Positions 15,452-23,323 of a stretch of 64,000 nucleotides of DNA are shown here, piece after piece; the first letter of the stretch is position 1, and every line of letters begins with the position of its first letter. The position numbers and the translations under genes were made by a program. The DNA lies in NCBI GenBank assembly GCA_964586455.1, contig CAZPHV010000007.1:62001-126000 (forward strand). Reading direction: 5' to 3'. This stretch comes from Aquimonas sp964586455. Lineage in GTDB: Bacteria; Pseudomonadota; Gammaproteobacteria; Xanthomonadales; Xanthomonadaceae. The notes below the pieces were generated by a model that saw only the letters and a program-made list of their open reading frames with translations, did no database searches and was not told the DNA's origin.

Positions 15452-18400
15452 TCATCCCCGCGGCGCATCCCCCTGCCCGTCGTGCACCGCATCGAAGATC
15501 TGGCGCGACAAGATCGAATAGGCGGTCCGCTGAAACTCCGTGTCGTCCATGTAGCGGGTGACGATGCGGTCGTTCTCGGCCATGCGCTGGATCATCAGGT
15601 CTTCGATGAGCTTGCGCACGCCGAGCTGGAACTTGTCCAAGGGGTTGGCCATCGCGGTCTGGATGACCTGGTTGTTCGCCGTGGCCTTGGCCTTGATCTG
15701 GTCGAAGAACAGTCGATCTTCCTCGGTGAAGCTGGTGCCGAAGCGCTCGTTGAGCACCTGGATGATCTCGGACAGCGGTGCTTTCTCTTCCTTGGATTTG
15801 CCGGTGCCGACATCGGTCGGGCTGTAGACGCCCTCCGGTTCGCCGATCCGCAGATCAATCGATCCGCTGGAGACGCGCTGCAGACGGTAGTACTGCAGGC
15901 CCACTTCGTTGCCGATCGTGACCACGGTGTTGTCGCGGTCCAGCGGCAGGTGCGGCAACAGAAAGCGCCCGTAGCTGTGGAGCATCTCCAGCTCAGAATC
16001 GGCATAGGGCAGGATCTGGCTCAGGAACGCGTACATCCGCACATAGCCGCCCAGCTTATCGCGGAAGCCCGAGCGCAGGGCTTCGTCATCGAGTGCCTTG
16101 AAGCGATCCACCGCCGGCTGCAGGTGGCGCTGCATATGAGCATGGTCGGCGGGGTTCTGCCGGTCCGGCTGGCGATAGAAGATACGCGCGAAGGCTTCGA
16201 CCTCGCTCCAGTGGTAGACCTGCAGCTGATCCAGCTCGTGCTTGATCGCCGGCAGCATCTCCGGCTTCGCCGATTCCTGCAGGCTGGTGGAGTCGAAGTA
16301 GGGCTTAAAGGCCGCATAGATCTCCTCCGGCTTGTTCACGAAGTCGAGCACGAAGGGCTCATCCTTGCCGGCGATCTTGCGGTTCAAGCGCGAGAGGGTT
16401 TGCACCGCCTGCACGCCGTCCAGCCGCTTGTCGACGTACATCGCGCACAGCAGTGGCTGGTCGAAACCCGTCTGGTATTTGTTCGCCACCAGCAGCAGCT
16501 GGTAGTCGCTGGAGCCGAAGCGTTCGGGCAGCTGGCTTTCCGGGATGGGCTTGCCGGTCACCGCATCCGGGTTCATCCCGGGCTCGGTGTACTCGATGCC
16601 AGTGTCCGGGTCCTTGACGGTGCCGCTGAAGGCCACCAGCGGGCGAATGTCGGCATAGCCCTGCTCCGCCAGATAGCGCTCGAAAGCAATCTTGTAGCGC
16701 ACCGCCTGGATGCGGCTGGCGGTCACCACCATCGCCTTGCCGCGGCCGCCCAGCTGTCGCCCTACATGCTCGCGGAAGTGCTCGATCATCACTTCCGTCT
16801 TCTGCTCGATGTTGTGCGGGTGCAGCTCCTTGAACTTGGCCAGGGCCTTGGCGCCCTTCTTCTTCGGAATCGCCGGATCGTCCTCGACCGTCTTTACGAA
16901 CTTGAACCAGGTGCTGTAGGTGGTGTAGTTGCGCAGCACATCGAGGATGAAACCCTCTTCGATGGCCTGGCGCATCGAATAGCTGTGGAAGGCCTCGGGC
17001 TTGCCGCTGGCGCCCTGTCGCCCGAACAGCTCCAGCGTCTTGCCCTTGGGCGTGGCGGTGAAGGCGAAGAAGCTCAGGTTCTTCTGCTGGCCGCGCGAGG
17101 CCATGATCTGGTTCAGGCGGTCTTCCCAGTCCGCCTCGCCCTCGTCAGTCCCAGCGCCGCTGGCGCCCAGGATGCTCTTCAGTTCGCGAGCTGTTTCGCC
17201 GGTCTGGCTGGAGTGCGCTTCGTCCACGATCACCGCATAGCGGCGCGCAGCGATCTCCGCGCGCCAGGCGCTGGCCTGGGCCTTCTCCTCCTCGCTGGCC
17301 TTGTCCTGATTCTCCGCGCCCGCGGCGTGCAGCAGCCCGCGCAGCACGAAGGGAAACTTCTGCAGCGTGGTGATGACGATCTTGGTGCCGTCGATCAGCG
17401 CATCGGCCAGTTGCTTGGCGTCCTGGTCGATGGCCTTGACCACGCCCTGCGCGTGCTCGATCTGGTAGATCGCGTCCTGCAGCTGCTTGTCCAGCACCTT
17501 GCGGTCGGTGATCACCACCACGCAGTCGAAGACCTTCTGATCCTGCGCGTTGTGCAGGCTGGCCAGCCGATGCGACAGCCAGGAGATGCTGTTGGTCTTG
17601 CCGCTGCCGGCCGAGTGCTGGATCAGATAGTTGTGGCCCGCACCTTCGCCACGCGCGGCTTCGATCAGCGCGCGCACCGCGTGCAGCTGGTGGTAGCGCG
17701 GGAACACCATCTTCTCGCTGGTGACCAGCTTCCTGCCGCTGCGGCAGTCATCCACCTTCTGCTCGTCCTTCTCGACGAACAGGAAATGTCCCAGCACATC
17801 GAGAAAGCTGTCGCGCTGCAGGGTCTCCTGCCAGAAGTAGCCGCTGCGGTAGCCACTGGGGTGCTGCGGATTGCCGGCACCGCACTGGATCTGGCCAGGG
17901 TGGCTGCCGCGGTTGAAGGGCAGGAAGAAGGTCTTGTCCTTGGCCAGCCGCGTGCTCATCCACACTTCGTCGGGGTCGACGGCGAAGTGCACCAGCGCGC
18001 GCTTCTTGAAATCGAACAGCGGCGCACGCGGGTCACGATCGGTCTGGTACTGCTTAACGGCGTGCCGCCAGCTCTGGTTTGTGCCGGGGTTCTTCAGCTC
18101 GATCGTCGCCAACGGCAGCCCGTTCACCGCCAGCACCATGTCCACAGTGCTGTGGTCGCCGGGGTGGCAGGGCACCTGGCGCGTCACCGTCAGCTGGTTC
18201 TGGCCGTACAGGGCCAGCACATCCGGCGACAGCGCATGCGCCGGCCTGAAGTAGGCCAGCCGGAACAACTTGCCGTAGAACTTGAAGCCGTGCCGCAGCA
18301 CATGCAGGCTGCCCTTGATCTCCAGCTCCTTGACCAGCGCGTCCAGCAGCATCGGCTGCAGGTTGCCCCCGTGCAGCGCGGCCATCTCGGCCCACAGCTT

Positions 18401-18550
18401 GGCTTGGGTGGCTTCGATGAAGGCGAACACCCGGGCAGGGAACAGCGCGCGCGCCTTGTCCCATTCGGCGTTGGTGCCGGGCAGCCAGCCGCCCTCTGCC
18501 AGCATCTGTTCGAGGTAGGACTCGAAGGCCCTCTCGGTGGTCTGAGCCAT
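15452..18550 (-). CDS. hsdR: Type I restriction enzyme, R subunit
   Basis: A 1032-residue HsdR, near the usual length. This subunit translocates and cuts unmodified DNA in complex with HsdM and HsdS. The N-terminal nuclease signature is D137 followed by ATIELKNP (E151, K153). The translocase has Walker A HSAGSGKTN (K318), DEAH at 443-446 and later helicase motifs including FTATPKGKTL. ATG 18550 has a ribosome site (AGGGAG), 19 nt after the TIR gene stop, so it is the last gene of the cluster. I see no frameshift or missing catalytic residue. A very long open frame on the opposite strand is a codon-bias shadow. Confidence 0.96.
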   Translation of the reverse strand: MAQTTERAFESYLEQMLAEGGWLPGTNAEWDKARALFPARVFAFIEATQAKLWAEMAALHGGNLQPMLLDALVKELEIKGSLHVLRHGFKFYGKLFRLAYFRPAHALSPDVLALYGQNQLTVTRQVPCHPGDHSTVDMVLAVNGLPLATIELKNPGTNQSWRHAVKQYQTDRDPRAPLFDFKKRALVHFAVDPDEVWMSTRLAKDKTFFLPFNRGSHPGQIQCGAGNPQHPSGYRSGYFWQETLQRDSFLDVLGHFLFVEKDEQKVDDCRSGRKLVTSEKMVFPRYHQLHAVRALIEAARGEGAGHNYLIQHSAGSGKTNSISWLSHRLASLHNAQDQKVFDCVVVITDRKVLDKQLQDAIYQIEHAQGVVKAIDQDAKQLADALIDGTKIVITTLQKFPFVLRGLLHAAGAENQDKASEEEKAQASAWRAEIAARRYAVIVDEAHSSQTGETARELKSILGASGAGTDEGEADWEDRLNQIMASRGQQKNLSFFAFTATPKGKTLELFGRQGASGKPEAFHSYSMRQAIEEGFILDVLRNYTTYSTWFKFVKTVEDDPAIPKKKGAKALAKFKELHPHNIEQKTEVMIEHFREHVGRQLGGRGKAMVVTASRIQAVRYKIAFERYLAEQGYADIRPLVAFSGTVKDPDTGIEYTEPGMNPDAVTGKPIPESQLPERFGSSDYQLLLVANKYQTGFDQPLLCAMYVDKRLDGVQAVQTLSRLNRKIAGKDEPFVLDFVNKPEEIYAAFKPYFDSTSLQESAKPEMLPAIKHELDQLQVYHWSEVEAFARIFYRQPDRQNPADHAHMQRHLQPAVDRFKALDDEALRSGFRDKLGGYVRMYAFLSQILPYADSELEMLHSYGRFLLPHLPLDRDNTVVTIGNEVGLQYYRLQRVSSGSIDLRIGEPEGVYSPTDVGTGKSKEEKAPLSEIIQVLNERFGTSFTEEDRLFFDQIKAKATANNQVIQTAMANPLDKFQLGVRKLIEDLMIQRMAENDRIVTRYMDDTEFQRTAYSILSRQIFDAVHDGQGDAPRG

Positions 18551-18569
18551 TCGACCTACTCCCTATGGT

Positions 18570-19295
18570 TTACTGAGCGGCCGAAGCCATCTTGTTCGGA
18601 TCAATCTCGAAGCCTGCCTCGCGCAGACGCTGGCAAAGCTTGGCGACGACCTCGCGGATGTGGTCGTTGTAGCCGAGCCGAATGATGCCTTGCAGGTCGG
18701 ACGGAATCTCCACATGGCCCTTGACGATGATCGCCATCCGGGCGCGCGTCAGCGAAGAAAGCAGCATGCCCGTCTCGAGCAACACGTTCTGCCTGACGCG
18801 GGGCTCCGTCTTTTCCGCACCGTCCTTCTTCGCATAGCCAAAGTCGTCGGGCGTCATCAGCACGATGCCGAACGCCGAGGAGTAGTCGCGGCCAATCTGG
18901 CCTTCAAGCGCCTCGATGATCGTCAAGCCACCGCCGCTTTCATTCATCAGGATATAGGGCTGCAGGCCCAGGCGGTGCAGGGCCAGCTCAAGCTGATCGC
19001 GCGCCTCGGCATCATGGCCGTGAACGATAAAGATCTGGCGCCTCTCCAGCGCTGTTGCAGCACTCGCTGGCGCTGCTGAGGGCGCGCCCTCTGCAGCGAG
19101 CGCAGCCTGGATCCTCGCCTTGCCATCTTCGGTTCCCTGAAACTGAAGGGTCCCCCTGCTCGGCCACCAGTTCATGACGCCACCGTCCTTGGTGCGGAAC
19201 GTGTGCTTGCCGTTGCCATCAGTCGTCCAGTCGCCTGCTGTGCCGGCCAGCAAGCCTCGAAGTTCTTCCAGGCTTCCCGTGAACTTGTTGGTCAT
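18570..19295 (-). CDS. TIR-like nucleotide-binding domain protein (PF10137-type)
   Basis: A 241-residue protein. Residues 87-235 match the predicted nucleotide-binding TIR-like family that includes Cap12/Pycsar TIR effectors: RRQIFIVHGHDAEARDQLEL, then GGLTIIEALEGQIG (E128), TPDDFGYAKKDG and RQNVLLETG. Such domains typically cleave or bind NAD+ in anti-phage defence. A separate N-terminal module (residues 1-68, with GGVMNWWPSRGTLQFQG) could be a sensor or nucleic-acid-binding domain. ATG 19295 overlaps the hsdS stop by 4 bp and hsdR follows at 19 nt, so it is built into the type I restriction operon. It may act as a second, abortive layer triggered through the restriction complex. Confidence 0.85.
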   Translation of the reverse strand: MTNKFTGSLEELRGLLAGTAGDWTTDGNGKHTFRTKDGGVMNWWPSRGTLQFQGTEDGKARIQAALAAEGAPSAAPASAATALERRQIFIVHGHDAEARDQLELALHRLGLQPYILMNESGGGLTIIEALEGQIGRDYSSAFGIVLMTPDDFGYAKKDGAEKTEPRVRQNVLLETGMLLSSLTRARMAIIVKGHVEIPSDLQGIIRLGYNDHIREVVAKLCQRLREAGFEIDPNKMASAAQ

Positions 19296-20677
19296 CCTGC
19301 GTAGCTCCTTACGTCGATCTTGCCGGTGACGGCAGAGGTGACCAGTGCTTTGCGGTACTCGTTGAGCCTATCGATAACTTCGAGGCCTTTGTCCAGCAGT
19401 GCATCAAGGCGTGAAGTCTGCCGGTCGATGTAGCTTGCAATCGCCCGCTGCTCAGCGACTGGCGGCTCAACCAAACGGTAGTTTCTGATGGTCTCGACGT
19501 TCACGTGGGGTGCGGTCGACCCGGCAGTGTCGATGGCGCCCTGCTCATAGACACAGTTGGCATTGAGGTGCCACATCAAGAATCTTGGCTCAAAGCGAGG
19601 ACCGGCTCTGAACTGCATCATTCGTTGGCCAAGGCAAACGGTGATGCCTGCGGAGACAGTGGCCGCGAATCCCCATCGTTCACCCTCTCGCCCGTAAACG
19701 ATGTCCGACGTCGCAACCTTTGATCGACGGGTCCTACGCGTGTACTCGGCCTCGTTGACTCGATACGCTCGGCTCAGGTCCAACGTGCCAGCGCCGATGT
19801 CCGCAGTTCGAACCACGAAGAACCCGCCCGTCGGATCGTACTCAGGAGTGTCGTGCGGGCAGTCAACAATCTTGCTCGCAGCGTACTTCAGCTGGGTACT
19901 GGCCCAATGCGCCGGGAAGTGCGGAAACCACTGCACGCCAGACTGGCGCATCTCCGGACTTGCAGGCAGACCCGCTTCCTTCGCAGCAGCCGGCGGGAGG
20001 CCACGGGTGACGGTGCGGGAGATCAGCGCCTGCCGCTTCTCCTTCAGCTTTTCGATCAGCTGCCGCTTCTTGGCGATCAGCGCGTCGATCTGCGCGGTCT
20101 TGGCATCGAGGAAGCGGACGATGCCTCGCTGTTCCTCAAGCGGCGGCACGGGAAAGCTGATCCCCATGAATGCGTCTTGCGCGATGTTCTGCATGCTCCC
20201 GCTGGTACCAGCGGCCAGCGAGGAGATCGCTGACTTCGCGGGGCGCGAAGTCAGGTAATACCAGGCGTATCGGGGCAGGCAGCCTCGGGCGACGTTGAAG
20301 ACGGTCTGCCAGAGACGGTCGGGCAAGAAGAGGTCCGGATAGTCCTGTGGAACGTAGCCACAGCTGCCGACCAGATCGGGGGTATTCATTCGACTGATGA
20401 TCAGTCGGTCGGCCTTGACCCGGCATGCGACACGATCAAGCTCGCCCTCCAGGACACGCTTGTTCTCGGAAGGCTGAAACTGGTCGCCGTACACGCAGCT
20501 GGTCTTCAACACCCCGACCTCACCGGGCTGGGCGGGTGATGCTTCAGCATTGACGCTCACCCCGGATTCCATCCGGTCAATCACGTGCTTCACGCGCAGC
20601 TGCTGCCAGTGCGATGGAAGCCGGTCGAGCCATATCGACGCACTTGGCGAGTACTGCGGATACGCGGCGTACTTCAT
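19292..20677 (-). CDS. hsdS: Type I restriction enzyme, specificity subunit S
   Basis: A 461-residue HsdS with two target-recognition domains, each followed by a conserved helical spacer: PPLEEQRGIVRFLDAKTAQI with LIAKKRQLIEKLKEKRQAL in the middle, and PPVAEQRAIASYIDRQTSRL with IDRLNEYRKALVTSAVTGK at the end. These let it bind a split asymmetric DNA site and position two HsdM subunits. The start was placed at ATG 20677 because it overlaps the upstream stop by 4 bp. An in-frame GTG lies 24 bp further upstream. It is coupled to the TIR gene by another ATGA overlap. Confidence 0.93.
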   Translation of the reverse strand: MKYAAYPQYSPSASIWLDRLPSHWQQLRVKHVIDRMESGVSVNAEASPAQPGEVGVLKTSCVYGDQFQPSENKRVLEGELDRVACRVKADRLIISRMNTPDLVGSCGYVPQDYPDLFLPDRLWQTVFNVARGCLPRYAWYYLTSRPAKSAISSLAAGTSGSMQNIAQDAFMGISFPVPPLEEQRGIVRFLDAKTAQIDALIAKKRQLIEKLKEKRQALISRTVTRGLPPAAAKEAGLPASPEMRQSGVQWFPHFPAHWASTQLKYAASKIVDCPHDTPEYDPTGGFFVVRTADIGAGTLDLSRAYRVNEAEYTRRTRRSKVATSDIVYGREGERWGFAATVSAGITVCLGQRMMQFRAGPRFEPRFLMWHLNANCVYEQGAIDTAGSTAPHVNVETIRNYRLVEPPVAEQRAIASYIDRQTSRLDALLDKGLEVIDRLNEYRKALVTSAVTGKIDVRSYAG

Positions 20678-21051
20678 GCCGCCGCCGTCCTGTACAACCA
20701 CCCCCGCGCCTCAGCCGCCGCACGCAGCAGCTTGGACTTCTTCTCGATGGTCTTCTTGTCGAAGGCGGAGAAGTCGATGGAGCAGTGCTCCGGGTACGGC
20801 TGTCCGTCTTCGATGACCGGCAGCTCGTGCGCGGTGCAGTCGGAGTGGGCAAGCGCCTGCACGCCCACCGACGTGCAGGCGGGATTCGCAATGAAGCGCC
20901 GCCATGCCTGTTCGGCGCTCATGCGGTCGCCGTTGTCGACGGACAGGTGCAGCTCGTCCTTGGGCGTGGGGCGAAAGGCCTGCGAGGTGACGCGGCCTTC
21001 CTGCACGAAGCTCGGGTGGATCTGCCGCAGCAGCAGGGTGTCGGGGCTCAT
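20674..21051 (-). CDS. Uncharacterised 125-aa protein of the restriction operon
   Basis: A small globular protein beginning MSPDTLLLRQIHPSFVQEGR, with SQAFRPTPKDELHLSVDNGD and a C-terminal HCSIDFSAFDKKTIEKKSKL. No membrane segment is seen, and there are two cysteines (SVGVQALAHSDC and EHCS). From memory, proteins of this shape occur widely in bacteria next to a gene of about 370 codons like the one upstream, which suggests an obligate pair. The function is unknown. It overlaps both neighbours by 4 bp, so its stoichiometry is probably tied to the 370-aa protein and HsdS. The normal length and absence of stops argue it is functional. Confidence 0.8.
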   Translation of the reverse strand: MSPDTLLLRQIHPSFVQEGRVTSQAFRPTPKDELHLSVDNGDRMSAEQAWRRFIANPACTSVGVQALAHSDCTAHELPVIEDGQPYPEHCSIDFSAFDKKTIEKKSKLLRAAAEARGWLYRTAAA

Positions 21052-22160
21052 GCCTGCGCCTCCGGCAGCGCCTTGAGCGCTGCATTCAGGGACGCCCAGC
21101 CGGCGCCGTCCTCGCTGGCAAGGTGCAGCTCATGCTCGTGGCATGTGCCGGTCGTGAGCTGCAGGGCCTGGTAGTGCGCGACCATCGTGGGCAGCGCGAT
21201 TTCCAGCGAAACTTCCCAGTCGCCCTGGGTCCATTCGGCCTGCACGCCGCCCTCGGCCGTGGGGTAGAGATAGGGCAGGGGTAGATCCGACGCGTAGTGC
21301 TGATCGAAGGCCTGCGCCAAGCGCAGCAGGGCCTCGCGATCGAGCGCCAGGCCTTTGCCATCGAGCCAGCCCTCCCGGAGCAGTGCGAGTTCCTCCAGGC
21401 GGGTTTCGATGTCCAGCGGGTCCAGCGCGGTGACGTGCTCGACCGATTCGAAGCGCTTGAGGCGATCGGCACGATCACGCTCCACCACGCCCTTGATGGC
21501 CACCACCATGCCGTCCCGGTAGTGGTAGTGCGCGTCCAACACCGTCTTGCGATGAGCCTCCAGCAAACTGGCCTTGAGCTTGGTGCCGTCAGGCAGCTCC
21601 AGCTCGAAGCTGTGGTCAGCCTGATCGACCTCGGGGATGCGCCCTTTCAGCGTGACTTCCTGCGTCCAGTGTTCGGCCTGCGAGGCTCGCAGCAGGCGCT
21701 CACGCGTGGCGGGCGTGAGTGAAGCCTTTTGACCAGCGCCCCAGGCAAACTCCATGGCCTCGCCATCGCGCAGGCCGCGTCCGAAGCGATCGAAGTAGCG
21801 CAGCAGCTCGGGCGGCAGCGCGGGCGTCCGACCGTGCTCTGCTGCAGCGATGGCTTCGACGATCTGGTCTCGCGCCTGTTCGAAGTACGCGGCATCGGCC
21901 GAGGGAAGGAGCGTAGAGAACATCAGCGCAATCACCGGGACAGTGCTGCCCTCGCCCACGGCCGTGAGATGCAGCTCCAAGCCCTTGGTGAAGCCCTTCA
22001 GCACACGCTTCCGGTCAGGGTTGGCCAAGCGGTACTGGTGCTTGGCCACCTCGACCAGCATCTCTTCCAGCGCGGCGAAGTCCTTGAGCAGATCCAGCGG
22101 CAGGGTGTGTTCGTCGAAGCGACGGCCGACCAGGCGTGGTCGTAGGAAGGTCTGATTCAT
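21048..22160 (-). CDS. Uncharacterised 370-aa protein of the restriction operon
   Basis: Starts MNQTFLRPRLVGRRFDEHTL with a good ribosome site (CAGGAG) and overlaps the upstream abi stop by 4 bp. The N-terminal half is helical and acidic-basic mixed (PLDLLKDFAALEEMLVEVAK). The centre contains beta-rich stretches (SFELELPDGTKLKASLLEAH; GMVVAIKGVVERDRADRLKR), and the C-terminus is again mixed. No catalytic motif, signal peptide or transmembrane segment is evident. It resembles a family of unknown function that travels with a 120-125-aa partner, here the next gene. Its place between an Abi protein and HsdS suggests a defence role, perhaps as a sensor or regulator of toxicity. Confidence 0.8.
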   Translation of the reverse strand: MNQTFLRPRLVGRRFDEHTLPLDLLKDFAALEEMLVEVAKHQYRLANPDRKRVLKGFTKGLELHLTAVGEGSTVPVIALMFSTLLPSADAAYFEQARDQIVEAIAAAEHGRTPALPPELLRYFDRFGRGLRDGEAMEFAWGAGQKASLTPATRERLLRASQAEHWTQEVTLKGRIPEVDQADHSFELELPDGTKLKASLLEAHRKTVLDAHYHYRDGMVVAIKGVVERDRADRLKRFESVEHVTALDPLDIETRLEELALLREGWLDGKGLALDREALLRLAQAFDQHYASDLPLPYLYPTAEGGVQAEWTQGDWEVSLEIALPTMVAHYQALQLTTGTCHEHELHLASEDGAGWASLNAALKALPEAQA

Positions 22161-23155
22161 GCGGACGGCTCCTGCCAGATCGCGAGTTGCTGCCAGCCCA
22201 CAGGAAAGCCCATCGCTTGCTGCTGGTCCGGGCTGGCCTGCTGGATGTGCTGCTTCAGGCGCGTGCGCCAGCTGCTGCGCGGGTTGATGCGCAGCATCAG
22301 GTGGGCCATGACCAGCAGGTAGTTGTAGATCTGCCGGGCGGGCTGCTCCTGCACCGTGGCCTGCTGTCGTTCCACGCTCAGGCCGCACTGGTCGCACGGC
22401 TGGCTGTGCGTGCGCGTGGCGCTGATCTGCTCGATCACCATCTGCCCATTCAGGCGCTTGATGCGCGGCAGCTGCAGGGTGAGTCGGCGGTTCCACAGCC
22501 GGCCGTGGTGGGCGCAGATGTTGCGCACCGGGGTCAGCGCATGCAGCACCTGCTCCAGCACTTCGACGGTCGGCATTCCGAGGCTCTTGGCGACCTCGCG
22601 CTTGGCCTCGTTGTCCTTGGTGGCCTTGAACCAGCGCGACAGCGCGCCCAGGCTGAGCGTCTCGACCACGGCCCAGATTGGCGGCAGAAAGGGCTCGTCG
22701 TAGTGGCGCCGGTAGTGGGCGATGAAGGTTTCGCTGCTGCCCTCCAGCTCGCCAGCGATGCGGGCGATGTCGGTGGCGTGCTGCCAGGGGCTCTTGAACT
22801 GGCTGGCGTCGAGGTGGGCATGCGGGCCATGGCGCAGCGCAAGAGCATGGGCCCAGTGGGTGCGGATGGCGGTTTCGATGCGCTCGATGGCTTCCATCAC
22901 CAGCAGCCGCAGCTGGCGGTCAAAGATGTATAGCGTCAGCACCTGCTCGAACGTGGTGCCGGGGCGAAACTGATGGTTGCGCGGCTGGCCAGCCGCTGCG
23001 GTCTGCTCGAAGGGCAGCCAGTAGGCGCTGAGGCGGTAGTAGCCGATGTGGGTCAGGTAATGCTGGACCCGGGCCTCGTCGGTGAACTCCATGCCACGCT
23101 GCCGCAGTCGGGCAGCCTGATCGGCGATGGAGAGGGCGGGCTTGTCATAGCGCAT
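22157..23155 (-). CDS. Abi family protein (Abi_2/AbiD-like, HEPN RNase fold)
   Basis: A 332-residue abortive-infection type protein. It begins MRYDKPALSIADQAARLRQR and has IGYYRLSAYWLPFE and FDRQLRLLVMEAIERIETAI, the typical N-terminal blocks of Abi_2 proteins. A HEPN-type RNase signature, R211-N-I-C-A-H216 followed by HGRLWNRRL, lies in the second half, so it may cleave RNA to halt phage growth. ATG 23155 is preceded by GGGGGCGG, a possible ribosome site. It is the first of the run of overlapping genes in the cluster, after hsdM (168 bp gap), and its stop overlaps the start of the 370-aa gene. Confidence 0.85.
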   Translation of the reverse strand: MRYDKPALSIADQAARLRQRGMEFTDEARVQHYLTHIGYYRLSAYWLPFEQTAAAGQPRNHQFRPGTTFEQVLTLYIFDRQLRLLVMEAIERIETAIRTHWAHALALRHGPHAHLDASQFKSPWQHATDIARIAGELEGSSETFIAHYRRHYDEPFLPPIWAVVETLSLGALSRWFKATKDNEAKREVAKSLGMPTVEVLEQVLHALTPVRNICAHHGRLWNRRLTLQLPRIKRLNGQMVIEQISATRTHSQPCDQCGLSVERQQATVQEQPARQIYNYLLVMAHLMLRINPRSSWRTRLKQHIQQASPDQQQAMGFPVGWQQLAIWQEPSA

Positions 23156-23323
23156 GACCGCCCCCGGAAAAAAGCAACCCCCCGGTTTGAGCTTCACCGC
23201 AGCGAGCTGCGGGATAGGCTTGGGGGGTGTTGTTGCGGCCGAGTATATCCGCGACGGGGATTTGCCGCCAAGCGCGGACCTCGACTGCAACAGCGTTCTC
23301 AGCGGCCGCCGGCCAGCGCGCGT

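Noticed and set aside
15398..18685. A plus-strand open frame of over 1000 codons opposite hsdR
   Set aside because: Its translation is a His/Gln/Leu/Val-rich mirror of the hsdR codons with no motif. hsdR on the minus strand has all catalytic motifs. Similar shadows lie opposite hsdM, groEL and the endonuclease gene.
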